Part shown: in pieces, positions 34,251 through 42,830 of the stretch | Position numbering within the stretch: position 1 is the first letter of the stretch | Layout of the letters: every line of letters begins with the position of its first letter | NCBI GenBank assembly: GCA_027077795.1 | Contig: JALWTT010000013.1 | Span: 1-64,000 of the forward strand | Direction of reading: 5' to 3' | Origin: Thermotogaceae bacterium | Lineage (GTDB): Bacteria; Thermotogota; Thermotogae; Thermotogales; Thermotogaceae | DNA length: 64,000 nucleotides | Notes under the pieces: generated by a model | What the model was told of the DNA's origin: nothing | Seen by the model: the letters and a program-made list of their open reading frames with translations, nothing else | The model's database searches: none | Made by a program: the position numbers and the translations under genes

Positions 34251-34900
34251 GCTACCGCCAGCCTTTTTTCAACGTGTCTGACTATCCTTGAAAGGGTGAA
34301 GGTCATGGCGAAGTATATCAAAGCGACTCCCCCGTAGATGGAGAAGGAGGCAAAGGTTCTGCTTATCACTATTTGCCCAGATTTCATCAACTCGGTTATT
34401 CCTATGACAGACACGAGAGAGCTATCCTTCAGGAGAGCTATGAATTCGTTTCCAAGTGCAGGGAGGATGTTTCTGAAAGCCTGTGGGAGTATCACATACC
34501 TCATCGCTTGGGAATGAGTCATCCCAAGAGATCTAGCCGCCTCGTATTGTCCCTTTGCAACAGACTGAATCCCTGCTCTGACTATTTCAGCCACATAAGC
34601 ACCACTGTTTATTCCCAGTGCTATGACGGCTGCTGGAAATGCTTTTAAATTCACCCCGAGGCTTGGAAGACCGTAGTATATGAGGAATATCTGAACCAGA
34701 AGGGGCGTTCCCCTCAAGAATTCCACATAAATGGCCGATGGATAGCTCAGGAGTTTTGACTTTGCGAGTCTTCCCATACCCACGAACGTACCTATGAAGA
34801 GTCCCATGAGAACAGCAATAGAGGTGATCTTTAGTGTGATAACGGAACCAAGAAGAAGGTAGTCGAAGTTCTCAAGGAGTACCTGAAGCTGATATGCCAT
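34247..34900 (-). CDS. glnP: Polar amino acid ABC transporter permease (HisM/GlnP type)
   Basis: 217 residues with about five membrane helices. N-terminal [20 protein letters not shown] and the signature loop [31 protein letters not shown]-type block mark the His/Glu/Gln/Arg/opine permease family. ATG start with GAGGTGATATC. A terminator lies between this gene and the binding-protein gene, so permease expression likely depends on partial read-through. Confidence 0.95.
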   Translation of the reverse strand: MAYQLQVLLENFDYLLLGSVITLKITSIAVLMGLFIGTFVGMGRLAKSKLLSYPSAIYVEFLRGTPLLVQIFLIYYGLPSLGVNLKAFPAAVIALGINSGAYVAEIVRAGIQSVAKGQYEAARSLGMTHSQAMRYVILPQAFRNILPALGNEFIALLKDSSLVSVIGITELMKSGQIVISRTFASFSIYGGVALIYFAMTFTLSRIVRHVEKRLAVA

Positions 34901-34911
34901 GATATCACCTC

Positions 34912-34936
34912 AAAAAAGGCGGGTGACCCCGCCTTT
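34912..34936 (-). terminator. Partial terminator between binding-protein and permease genes
   Basis: Read on the minus strand: AAAGGCGGG, GTC-containing loop, CCCGCC, then TTTTTT, ending only a few bases before the permease Shine-Dalgarno. Such intercistronic terminators are known to let the periplasmic binding protein be made in excess over permease and ATPase. Confidence 0.85.
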
Positions 34937-34940
34937 GAAG

Positions 34941-35684
34941 TCAGAACCACAGACTCACAAGAAAATCGTAGCACGTCTTGCTGTTCATTTCTTTCAAGAC
35001 TTCATTTATGAAGTCAAGAAGGTCTTTGTCCTCCTTCCTAACTGCGATTCCGTATTTTTCTTCTGAGAGAACTGGACTGGATATCGTGAGCTTCGGGTTG
35101 AATTTAACATAGGCCTGTGCCGGAGCAGCATCTAAAACAACCGCATCTGTTCTTCCTATGGCGAGATCGAGAAAGGCATCTGTGAACCTCGTGTATCTGA
35201 CGATATCCACCCCTTTCACCTTGGAAACATCTATATCTGCAGTTGTCCCCTGCTGAACCCCTACTCTGTGTCCTTTCAAGTCTTCATAGCTTTTTGGTCT
35301 GAAAGAGTCAGATTTTCTGACAACTATTACTTGCCCTGCGGTGAAGTACGGATCGGAGAAGCTCACCATCTTGGCTCTTTCAGGTGTTATCGTCATAGCT
35401 GCGACTATCATATCGATCTTGTTCATCATGAGAGCAGGAATCAAGCCATCAAATGCTATGTCTTTTATGACAAGCCGAACTCCGAGTTTTTTCGCTATCA
35501 TTTTGGCTATGTCTACATCGAATCCCACCACCTGCTTAGTCTGCTTGTCGACGAACTCAAAAGGAGGAAATGTGGCCTCAGTTCCCATGATGATATAACC
35601 GCGTTTTTTTATCTCGTCTATCACCCCGGAAAATGTCAGCACCACTAGAACGGAGATCAAAACGAACACGAGAAACTTCTTCAT
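34941..35684 (-). CDS. Polar amino acid-binding protein of the ABC transporter
   Basis: 247 residues with signal peptide (MKKFLVFVLISVLVVLTFSG). Solute-binding protein family 3: GYIIMGTEATFPPFEFVD, VGFDVDIAKMIAKKLG, IPALMMNKIDMIVAAMTITPERA, and the Arg that typically binds the amino acid carboxylate in ITPERAKMVSFSDPY. ATG at 35684 begins the signal peptide; the open frame extends to 36065 but that extension runs antisense to yitT and is not credible. Ligand could be glutamine, arginine, or an opine; not decidable by eye. Confidence 0.95.
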   Translation of the reverse strand: MKKFLVFVLISVLVVLTFSGVIDEIKKRGYIIMGTEATFPPFEFVDKQTKQVVGFDVDIAKMIAKKLGVRLVIKDIAFDGLIPALMMNKIDMIVAAMTITPERAKMVSFSDPYFTAGQVIVVRKSDSFRPKSYEDLKGHRVGVQQGTTADIDVSKVKGVDIVRYTRFTDAFLDLAIGRTDAVVLDAAPAQAYVKFNPKLTISSPVLSEEKYGIAVRKEDKDLLDFINEVLKEMNSKTCYDFLVSLWF

Positions 35685-35714
35685 ACAAAACACCCCCTTA
35701 AAGAATTTTGGGGT

Positions 35715-35723
35715 ATTGTACCA
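35715..35723 (-). promoter_or_regulatory. Extended -10 promoter for the amino acid transporter operon
   Basis: On the minus strand TGG TACAAT, i.e. a TGn extended -10 element, about 30 bases before the binding-protein start. No good -35 box is seen, as is common for extended -10 promoters. Confidence 0.5.
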
Positions 35724-35741
35724 CAAAAGTGTTTTTAAGGG

Positions 35742-35747
35742 TATAAT
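35742..35747 (+). promoter_or_regulatory. Candidate -10 box for yitT
   Basis: TATAAT followed after six bases by the GGAGGTG Shine-Dalgarno of the YitT gene, so the leader would be very short. The only -35-like element (TTGTAC, 35716-35721) is 20 bp away and overlaps the divergent promoter. Confidence 0.4.
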
Positions 35748-35766
35748 CCCGCCGGAGGTGGTGATC

Positions 35767-36645
35767 GTGGATGCAAAAGTGTTAGTACGAGAGTATATAA
35801 TAACCACCGTTGGATTGCTGATGACTGCCCTCGGACTTGTTATATTCTTAATACCCAATGGAATAGCAGCGGGAGGTGTGAGCGGCCTCTCCATGATCAT
35901 GTCGAATTTCATCAAGATTCCCGTGGGAGTTTGGATGTATATACTCAACGCGGTTCTCTTTCTCCTGGCCTTTCTGACTGTTGGTTTTGACTTCAGCACG
36001 AAGACCATATATTCCGCGTTCGTCTTGAACTTCCTCGTTGACCTTTTCGACAGGCTCATCCCCATTTGGAGATACGCTCCTCCGTATGTTCAGAATGTGG
36101 ATCTCATGCTCGCAGTTTTCTTTGGAGTGACACTTACAGCTCTTGGAATGGCTCTAGCTTTCTCTCAGAATTCCTCAACAGGTGGAACGGATATAATCGC
36201 GAGGATAGTCAACAGGTATTTTGGAACCACAGTTGGCATGAACTTGCTGATAACGGATTTCACGATAGGTGTATTTTCGATGGCTGCTTTTGGTTTGGAA
36301 AGAGCCATGTATGCTATATTCGCTATAATCATAAATGGGCTAATGATAGACTTCATGCTTCACGGTATAGAGCAGTCCAGTGAGGTTCTGATATTCTCAG
36401 AAAGCAAGATGGAGGAGATTAAAAATTTCATCTTGAAAGATCTCGAGAGGGGAGCGACGATCATCCCAGCGATAGGAGCTTACACCAAGAAGGAGAGGAA
36501 GATCCTTTTAACAATCGTCAGGAGGAGAGAACTTGCAGAGATAATGCACTTTTTGAAGGAGATCGATCCGAAAGCTTTCGTTGTCATAAGGGAAGTTCGA
36601 CAGGTCTTAGGGGAAGGATTCAGAAGAATAGAGAAAGCTTTGTAG
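35767..36645 (+). CDS. YitT family membrane protein
   Basis: 292 residues. Five to six N-terminal membrane helices (TTVGLLMTALGLVIFLIPNG, MYILNAVLFLLAFLTVGFDF) with AAGGVSGLSMI and QNSSTGGTDIIARIV, the YitT/DUF161 signatures. A C-terminal soluble DUF2179 domain follows (RGATIIPAIGAYTKKERKIL). GTG at 35767 is selected from GGAGGTG six bases upstream. Function of the family is poorly defined; transport is often assumed. Confidence 0.9.
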   Translation: MDAKVLVREYIITTVGLLMTALGLVIFLIPNGIAAGGVSGLSMIMSNFIKIPVGVWMYILNAVLFLLAFLTVGFDFSTKTIYSAFVLNFLVDLFDRLIPIWRYAPPYVQNVDLMLAVFFGVTLTALGMALAFSQNSSTGGTDIIARIVNRYFGTTVGMNLLITDFTIGVFSMAAFGLERAMYAIFAIIINGLMIDFMLHGIEQSSEVLIFSESKMEEIKNFILKDLERGATIIPAIGAYTKKERKILLTIVRRRELAEIMHFLKEIDPKAFVVIREVRQVLGEGFRRIEKAL

Positions 36646-36660
36646 CTATTTAAGTGCTAT

Positions 36661-36666
36661 TATAAT
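36661..36666 (+). promoter_or_regulatory. Candidate -10 box for the SDR-topA gene run
   Basis: TATAAT immediately before the GGAGGTG Shine-Dalgarno of the SDR gene; a possible -35 (TTGTAG, 36640-36645) is only 15 bp away. Same short-leader arrangement as at 2328 and 35742. Confidence 0.35.
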
Positions 36667-36682
36667 CTTGGAGGTGAATCTG

Positions 36683-37486
36683 TTGGGGTTCCAAAAGAGC
36701 TTGGTTGAAATGATTTCGATGAATGGAAGGAAAGTTATGATCACCGGTGGAGCTGGTGGAATCGGTCTGGCGACTGCGAAGAGGTTCGCAGAAGCTGGAG
36801 CGGAGATTTACCTTGTAGATTTGGATAGGAGAAGGCTCACCCGAGCGCGGAAGTCCATCCAGGAGGAGTTCAACGTTGACGTTGAAACCTTCAAAGCGGA
36901 TTTATCTGAGAAGAAGGAAATAGATGCTCTTTGGAAAGATATCGAAGGATCTGAACCAGATGTGTTGATAAACAACGCCGGAATATACGTTTTCAAGGAT
37001 TTCCTGGAAATAGACGAACAGTTTTTGAAAAGGGTTATGAAGGTGAACTTTGAGTCTGTGTTTTGGATGTGTCAAAACTTCATAAAGTCCAGGTTAAAAA
37101 AAGGTGGAGTGATAATAAATGTCGGTTCTATAGAAGCCATTATGCCATTTGCCTTCGGACTAGTTCATTACGACGCGGGTAAGACCAGTGTTTTAGCACT
37201 GACCAGAGCTCTGGCCAGGGATTTTTCGAAAAAGGGTTTCAGGATAAATGCTGTCATACCTGGAGGGATAGAAACATCAGGCGTTAAGAAGTTGAAGAAA
37301 GAGACTGTGATGAGCTTGGATGTAGACATGATGAAGCTAGGCATGGAATTCAAATCCAGGCTACCTATGAGGAGGTTTGGAGATCCAGACGAAGTAGCCA
37401 GAGTGATGATTTTCCTGGCCTCTGATCTTGCTTCCTATATGACGGGTGCACTCATACCGGTCGATGGTGGGTTCCTATCGGCGTGA
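36683..37486 (+). CDS. Short-chain dehydrogenase/reductase (classical SDR)
   Basis: 267 residues. NAD(P)-binding [29 protein letters not shown], catalytic Ser in INVGSIEA, Tyr and Lys in HYDAGKTSV (YxxxK), and the C-terminal [14 protein letters not shown]. The Asp after the second strand (LVDLDRRR) suggests NAD preference. TTG at 36683 follows GGAGGTG by six bases. Heads a plus-strand run continuing to the LCP gene. Substrate unknown; no neighbour fixes it. Confidence 0.9.
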   Translation: MGFQKSLVEMISMNGRKVMITGGAGGIGLATAKRFAEAGAEIYLVDLDRRRLTRARKSIQEEFNVDVETFKADLSEKKEIDALWKDIEGSEPDVLINNAGIYVFKDFLEIDEQFLKRVMKVNFESVFWMCQNFIKSRLKKGGVIINVGSIEAIMPFAFGLVHYDAGKTSVLALTRALARDFSKKGFRINAVIPGGIETSGVKKLKKETVMSLDVDMMKLGMEFKSRLPMRRFGDPDEVARVMIFLASDLASYMTGALIPVDGGFLSA

Positions 37487-37499
37487 GGGGGGATACGAT

Positions 37500-37913
37500 G
37501 TGAAAAGCTATACAGAGTATCTTTACTTCAACACCCCAACAAGACGGATGCTTGTGAGAATAACCGATACCGTGAGAGAAATAGTGAAAAATAGCGGCAT
37601 TAAAGAGGGATTCTGCTTGGTATCGGCTATGCACATAACCGCTGGAATAATAGTCAACGATGATGAACCAGGACTCCACGAGGACATCTGGGAATGGCTT
37701 GAAAATCTCGCCCCTTTCAGAGAAGATTACAAGCACCACAAGACAGGAGAAGATAATGGTGATGCTCATTTGAAACGGATCCTGGTCCATCACCAGGTGA
37801 TCCTTCCTGTGACAAATGGAGATCTGGATCTTGGACCTTGGGAGCAAGTGTTCTACGCTGAATTTGACGGTATGAGGAACAAGAGGGTAGTGGTGAAGAT
37901 CATAGGGGAGTGA
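37500..37913 (+). CDS. YjbQ/UPF0047 family protein
   Basis: 137 residues, the usual size. Motifs [20 protein letters not shown] and [20 protein letters not shown] are the family signature, with clustered His residues that may bind a metal. Some members show weak thiamine-phosphate synthase activity and complement thiE mutants; the true function is unsettled. GTG at 37500 with GAGGGGGG upstream; an ATG at 37446 lies within the preceding gene. Confidence 0.9.
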   Translation: MKSYTEYLYFNTPTRRMLVRITDTVREIVKNSGIKEGFCLVSAMHITAGIIVNDDEPGLHEDIWEWLENLAPFREDYKHHKTGEDNGDAHLKRILVHHQVILPVTNGDLDLGPWEQVFYAEFDGMRNKRVVVKIIGE

Positions 37914-37918
37914 GAAGC

Positions 37919-39205
37919 GTGGTTGTGAAGAACACCATGATATTCGACTTTGACAGTTTTATAGAGAAAGGTTTTGTCAGGTTCAACAAGGTTATAAGTG
38001 AAGTTGGGCCAATGGAGGAATATGTAAGGATCGAAGGGGAAGAGGAAATGGATTTTTCTGGGAAGATGCTTCTTCCAGGTTTCATAGTTGGTCACGCCCA
38101 TATATATTCTACATTCGCTCGAGGAATGACAGTCCCGTTCAACCCAAAATCTTTTAAGGACATCCTGGAGCAACTTTGGTGGAAACTCGATTCAAAGCTT
38201 GACATGGAAGCGGTGAGGTACAGCGGGCTCGTCGCTGCCGTGGAGTACATAAAAAGCGGGGTAACGACAGTTATAGACCATCACGCAAGTGGTATGGCGA
38301 TAAAGGGAACGCTGAGGACTCTGAAAGAAGCTGTGGTGGACATCGGAAAGCTGAGAGGGATATTCTGCTTTGAAACCTCTGACAGGTTCCCTGTGGATGA
38401 AGCTATACAAGAAAACTTGGATTTTATGAATGAAAATTCAGAAAAGCACACGGGGATGTTCGGTCTTCACGCTTCGCTATCCCTGTCCGATAAGACTTTG
38501 GAGAAGGTTTCAAGGGTTCTCGGTGGAAGGCCGGTTCATATCCATGTTGCTGAAAGCGTGGAGGACGAGGAAGATAGTCTTCAAAAGAGTGGGAAAAGGG
38601 TTGTCGAGAGGTTAGATGAGTTTAGTCTGATAAATGAGAATTCAATATTAGCTCATTGTGTTCATATAAATGAAAGGGAGGCAGAAATAATCGCTGATAA
38701 GAAAGCCTATGTCGCTGTGAACGTCACATCCAACATGAACAACGCAGTTGGGCTCCCAAAAACAAAGCTCTTCAAAGAGAAGGGTATAAAGTTGATAATC
38801 GGTAACGACGGACTTGGGTACAGCATGGCGAGAGATCTGATGAACCTCTACTTCTCTCAAAAGCTTCTTTACATGGAACCAACATATTTCTCACTTGATG
38901 ATTTAAAAGAGGCTATACAGAACACCTACGAGCTTGCTTCCAAGCTTCTCGGAATCAGGATTGGAAAAATAGCAAAAGGTTACAAAGCAGACTTTGTGGC
39001 AGTTGAATACCACCCACCAACACCTATCTCTGGGAGTAACGCCATGGGGCATTTCTTTTTCGGGGTTTTGGATCACCCAAGGGTCACAGATGTGATGGTG
39101 GATGGAGAATTTCTAATGAGAAACGGAAAGGTTCATCTAGATGTGGAGGAAATATACTATGAGGCACGAAAAATAGCAAAAGCTGTGTGGGAGAGGTTGG
39201 GTTGA
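37919..39205 (+). CDS. ssnA: SsnA-like amidohydrolase
   Basis: About 428 residues of the amidohydrolase superfamily. Metal-binding HxH in VGHAHIYSTFARGM, His in VHIHVAES, His in LAHCVHINERE and Asp in GNDGLG. The pattern and size match SsnA, a putative aminohydrolase seen in purine-degradation and selenium-linked clusters. The following gene is a purine nucleoside phosphorylase, which fits a purine-related deaminase role (inference). GTG at 37919 is preferred for SD spacing (AGGGGAG); GTG at 37910 overlaps the upstream stop. Confidence 0.82.
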   Translation: MVVKNTMIFDFDSFIEKGFVRFNKVISEVGPMEEYVRIEGEEEMDFSGKMLLPGFIVGHAHIYSTFARGMTVPFNPKSFKDILEQLWWKLDSKLDMEAVRYSGLVAAVEYIKSGVTTVIDHHASGMAIKGTLRTLKEAVVDIGKLRGIFCFETSDRFPVDEAIQENLDFMNENSEKHTGMFGLHASLSLSDKTLEKVSRVLGGRPVHIHVAESVEDEEDSLQKSGKRVVERLDEFSLINENSILAHCVHINEREAEIIADKKAYVAVNVTSNMNNAVGLPKTKLFKEKGIKLIIGNDGLGYSMARDLMNLYFSQKLLYMEPTYFSLDDLKEAIQNTYELASKLLGIRIGKIAKGYKADFVAVEYHPPTPISGSNAMGHFFFGVLDHPRVTDVMVDGEFLMRNGKVHLDVEEIYYEARKIAKAVWERLG

Positions 39206-39216
39206 GGAGGGATAGA

Positions 39217-40020
39217 ATGGAGTATGAAAAAGTGAAGGAAGCTACTGAATTTATAATAGATGTGATAAACATAAAGCCACAAGTAGGTTTGATACTTGGA
39301 TCAGGTTTGGGGTTTATGGCAGATGAGGTAAAAAATGCCATAGCTTTGGATTACAAAGATATTCCAAACTTTCCGATTTCAACAACTCCTGGGCATGAAG
39401 GGAAGTTGATCGCTGGAAAGCTCTTCGGAAAGAGCGTTGTTGTTATGAAAGGGAGGTTTCACGTTTATGAAGGATATGACCCCTCAACTGTGGTTTTCCC
39501 CGTGTATGTTATGAAGGAGCTGGGTGTTGAGAGATTCTTGATAACGAATGCTGCAGGTGGTATAAGCAGGGATTTTAACCCAGGTGATGTCGTTCTAATA
39601 AGAGATTTCATAAGTCTCCTTTCCTTCAAGAACCCACTCAGGGGGCCAAACGACGAGAAATTTGGTCCGAGGTTTCCGGACATGTCTGAGCCTTTTGATA
39701 GAGAGTGGATGGAAAGGTTGAAGGAAAAGGTGAATTTGAAAGAAGGGGTTTACATATGGACGCTCGGTCCAAGCTATGAAACACCATCTGAAATAAAAGC
39801 ATTTGATAAACTTGGGGCTGATCTGGTTGGAATGTCGACGGTTCCAGAAATCATAGCGGCAAACCATCTTGGGTTAAAGGTTCTCGGGCTTTCCTGTGTT
39901 ACGAACATGGCCGCCGGTATACTGGATACCCCACTCAGCCATGAGGATGTCATGAGAGTTGCAGACATGGTCAAAGGAAAATTTGCAAGGATCGTTAAGG
40001 TGGCCTTGGAGGTGATCTGA
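39217..40020 (+). CDS. Purine nucleoside phosphorylase, Asn variant
   Basis: 267 residues, paralogue of the gene at 25750. LGSGLGFMADEV, TTPGHEGKLIAGK, MKGRFHVYEGY, TNAAGGISRDF, GPSYETPSEIKAF and GMSTVPEIIAANH are all present. At the site aligned with human Asn243 it keeps Asn (about N230 in VTNMAAG), the 6-oxopurine (guanosine/inosine) form. ATG with GGAGG upstream; the longer frame to 39187 is inside the previous gene. Placed between an amidohydrolase and a sugar kinase, consistent with nucleoside salvage. Confidence 0.93.
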   Translation: MEYEKVKEATEFIIDVINIKPQVGLILGSGLGFMADEVKNAIALDYKDIPNFPISTTPGHEGKLIAGKLFGKSVVVMKGRFHVYEGYDPSTVVFPVYVMKELGVERFLITNAAGGISRDFNPGDVVLIRDFISLLSFKNPLRGPNDEKFGPRFPDMSEPFDREWMERLKEKVNLKEGVYIWTLGPSYETPSEIKAFDKLGADLVGMSTVPEIIAANHLGLKVLGLSCVTNMAAGILDTPLSHEDVMRVADMVKGKFARIVKVALEVI

Positions 40021-40022
40021 TA

Positions 40023-40958
40023 GTGATATTCACTCTAACGATGAATCCCACCTTGGATAGATACCTCTACATAGATGAGCTGAAAGAGGATGACACGGTC
40101 CGAGTCAAAAGGTTCTCGGATTATCCCGCCGGGAAGGGAATAGATGTTTCAAGAGTTATAAGAGAACTAGGAGGAGTTTCCGTTGCCGTGGCGCTCCTCG
40201 GTGGAGCAACTGGGAGAAAGATAGAGGAGCTCTTGGACGAAGAAGGTGTTATATATACGGCTATAAGAGTTGAACCAGAAACTAGGATGAACATCATTCT
40301 TCAGCTGAAGGATCATCAGTACAGGCTGTCTCTGCCGGGGGAAACGGTTAAGAGGGAGAAACTGGAAAAAGTTCGTGAGACATTGCAGGCACTTGTGAGG
40401 CAGGGAGATGTTGTGGTCATATCCGGATCTCTGCCAAGAGGTGTCAGCCCTGACTTTTACACGGGGATAATCTTTGTTCTGAAACAACTTGGAGCAATAG
40501 TCTATTTTGACTCGGATGGCGAAAATCTGAAGGCTGGAGTTCTTGCAGAGCCAAAGGGGATAAAGCCAAACATCCATGAGCTTTCCAGGCTTTACGAAAA
40601 GCCCATGGAGGGGGCAAGTGTGGATGAGATAATTCAGACCGCCGAGGATATACACGAGAGGTACAAGGTGGAGGAAGTTATGGTGTCACTCGGTGGAAAA
40701 GGAGCGCTTCTGTACACGGAAACAGGAGTATGGCAAATGGCTGTACCCAGACTTCCCGTTGTGAGTGCTGTTGGAGCAGGGGATGCTTTCCTGGCCGCTT
40801 TTGTAATGAGAAGGACTGAAGGAGTGGACTATGAAACCGCTCTGAAATGGGCAGGTGCGGCTGGCTCCGCCGCGGTTTTAACGCCGGGAACTCAGCTCTG
40901 TAGAAAAGAGGATGTCGAGGCGCTCTTCAGCAAAGTAGAGGTGAAGAGAATAAGATGA
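40023..40958 (+). CDS. fruK: PfkB family sugar kinase (1-phosphofructokinase type)
   Basis: 311 residues. N-terminal TMNPTLDRYLYID, GKGIDVSRVIRELGG and the C-terminal catalytic signature SAVGAGDAFLAAFV are typical of the FruK/LacC branch (fructose-1-phosphate or tagatose-6-phosphate kinase). No PTS genes are adjacent, so the physiological substrate may be another phosphosugar. GTG start seven bases after GGAGGTG. Overlaps topA by 4 bp (ATGA). Confidence 0.85.
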   Translation: MIFTLTMNPTLDRYLYIDELKEDDTVRVKRFSDYPAGKGIDVSRVIRELGGVSVAVALLGGATGRKIEELLDEEGVIYTAIRVEPETRMNIILQLKDHQYRLSLPGETVKREKLEKVRETLQALVRQGDVVVISGSLPRGVSPDFYTGIIFVLKQLGAIVYFDSDGENLKAGVLAEPKGIKPNIHELSRLYEKPMEGASVDEIIQTAEDIHERYKVEEVMVSLGGKGALLYTETGVWQMAVPRLPVVSAVGAGDAFLAAFVMRRTEGVDYETALKWAGAAGSAAVLTPGTQLCRKEDVEALFSKVEVKRIR

Positions 40959-42805
40959 GTGGGAAGAGAAAAACGGTGATAATAGTCGAATCTCCTGCTA
41001 AAGCCAAGACAATAGAAAATGTTCTGGGTAGAGAGTACAAGGTCTTGGCGTCACGTGGTCACATAAGGGATCTTCCGAAGAAGAAGTTCGGCGTTTCTGA
41101 GGATCTTGAGCCCACTTTCGAGGTGATTCCGGGAAAGGAAAAGGTGATAGAGAAACTCGAAGAGGAGGTCAGGGGAAATAGGGTTCTCCTCGCTTCCGAT
41201 ATGGATAGAGAGGGAGAAGCAATCGCCTGGCACGTGTCAGAGGTTCTGAAGATTCCCAAGAGTGGCACGAGAATAACATTTTCCGAGATAACGGCACCGG
41301 CGATAAAAAAGGCAGTCGAAAACGTTAGAGATATAGACGAAAACTTAGTTCATTCTCAATTTGCGAGAAGGATTCTGGATAGGGTGGTTGGTTACTCTGT
41401 GAGCCCATTGCTTTGGAAGATATACAGGATCAACAACCTCTCCGCGGGAAGAGTGCAATCCGCTACGTTGAAGATAGTTTGCGAAAGGGAGAGGGAGATT
41501 TTCAGATTCAAGCCAAGGAAGTATTGGAGAGCTCAGTTGATCTCCAGCGGGGTTAAGTTTGAACTCGTCAGAATGAACGGGAAAAAGGTCGATAAAAATC
41601 TCAAAGAAGAAGATTTAGCAGCCCTTCAAAGTCTCAGGGAAATAGCAGTTCATTCTGTTGAAACCAGGAGAGTTAAGAGAACTCCTCCTGATCCATTCAC
41701 AACCAGTACCCTTCAGCAAACATCTGCTGCGAGGCTTCACTTTACTGTGAAAAAGACCATGATGATCGCTCAACAGCTCTATGAGGGAGTTGACACCCCT
41801 GAAGGTCACAGAGCTTTCATAACGTATCACAGAACGGATTCCATTAGGGTTTCAGAAGAAGCTGTGAAAGCCGCTAATAGGTTCGTTTCATCGAATTTTG
41901 GATCTGAATATGTTGGAAAAGGGAAGAAGTTCAAGAGAAAGAGAAACGTACAAGATGCTCATGAGGCGATAAGACCGGTGGATGTCAACATCACACCGGA
42001 GATTGCGAAAAAATTATTGCCGGAGGATCATGCCAGACTCTATGAACTCATCTGGAGAAGATTCATGGCGTCTAGGATGGCCCCATCTGTTTACGACGAG
42101 ATGGTGGTTATTCTCAGAGAGGGAGTATTCGAGTTTGAGGCAAAGCTTCAGAGGAGGACTTTCGAGGGATTCGAAAGGGTTTGGAAGAGGGAAATCGAGG
42201 AGACTTGGGGGGATTTCAAAGAGGGACAGATGCTAAAGGTGGACGAGTTGAAGGTCTTCGAGGATTCCACCAAACCTCCTGACAGATTTTCCGAGGGTAC
42301 CCTCGTCAAGGAGATGGAAAGGCTTGGGATAGGAAGGCCGTCGACTTATGCGCCGACTATATCCACTCTCCTGTCGAGAAAGTACATTGTGAAGAGAAAT
42401 GGGAAGCTTTACCCGACTCTTCTGGGATTTCTCATACTCGACTATCTGGAAAAGAGTTTCCCAGAGATAGTGGATGTCAAGTTCACCGCCAGAATGGAGG
42501 AACAGTTAGACCTCATAGAGAAAGGGGAAAAGCCTCACAAGGAAATTCTGAGGGAGTTTTTGAAGAAATTCAAGGAAGATCTTGAGAAGGCCGAGAAGGA
42601 GTTTTTCAAAGTGGATTACGAAACGGACTACAGATGTGAATGTGGTTCTTTCACTAGACTGTTAACCGGCAGATATGGAATATATCTGAAGTGCCCGTCT
42701 TGTGGGAAAACCAGAAGTGTGAAACCATCTTACACGGCTGTTCTCATCGATGGAAAGATATTCTTCCCATGGAGGAAAGAGAGATTAGAAACTGAAAATG
42801 GTTAA
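40955..42805 (+). CDS. topA: DNA topoisomerase I (type IA)
   Basis: 616 residues. Toprim domain (VIIVESPAKAKTIENVLG, ASDMDREGEAIAWH), catalytic Tyr291 in FITYHRTDSIRVS, and GRPSTYAPTI. A single C-terminal zinc finger (CECGSF ... KCPSCGK) follows, fewer than the three in E. coli TopA and similar to short thermophile enzymes. Relaxes negative supercoils. ATG overlaps the kinase stop. Confidence 0.98.
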   Translation: MSGKRKTVIIVESPAKAKTIENVLGREYKVLASRGHIRDLPKKKFGVSEDLEPTFEVIPGKEKVIEKLEEEVRGNRVLLASDMDREGEAIAWHVSEVLKIPKSGTRITFSEITAPAIKKAVENVRDIDENLVHSQFARRILDRVVGYSVSPLLWKIYRINNLSAGRVQSATLKIVCEREREIFRFKPRKYWRAQLISSGVKFELVRMNGKKVDKNLKEEDLAALQSLREIAVHSVETRRVKRTPPDPFTTSTLQQTSAARLHFTVKKTMMIAQQLYEGVDTPEGHRAFITYHRTDSIRVSEEAVKAANRFVSSNFGSEYVGKGKKFKRKRNVQDAHEAIRPVDVNITPEIAKKLLPEDHARLYELIWRRFMASRMAPSVYDEMVVILREGVFEFEAKLQRRTFEGFERVWKREIEETWGDFKEGQMLKVDELKVFEDSTKPPDRFSEGTLVKEMERLGIGRPSTYAPTISTLLSRKYIVKRNGKLYPTLLGFLILDYLEKSFPEIVDVKFTARMEEQLDLIEKGEKPHKEILREFLKKFKEDLEKAEKEFFKVDYETDYRCECGSFTRLLTGRYGIYLKCPSCGKTRSVKPSYTAVLIDGKIFFPWRKERLETENG

Positions 42806-42830
42806 AGAATTTGCCAAAAGAGGTGAAACT

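Noticed and set aside
34941-36065. 374-residue open frame for the amino acid-binding protein
   Set aside because: The first 127 codons run antisense to yitT and across its promoter; a perfect signal peptide starts at 35684.
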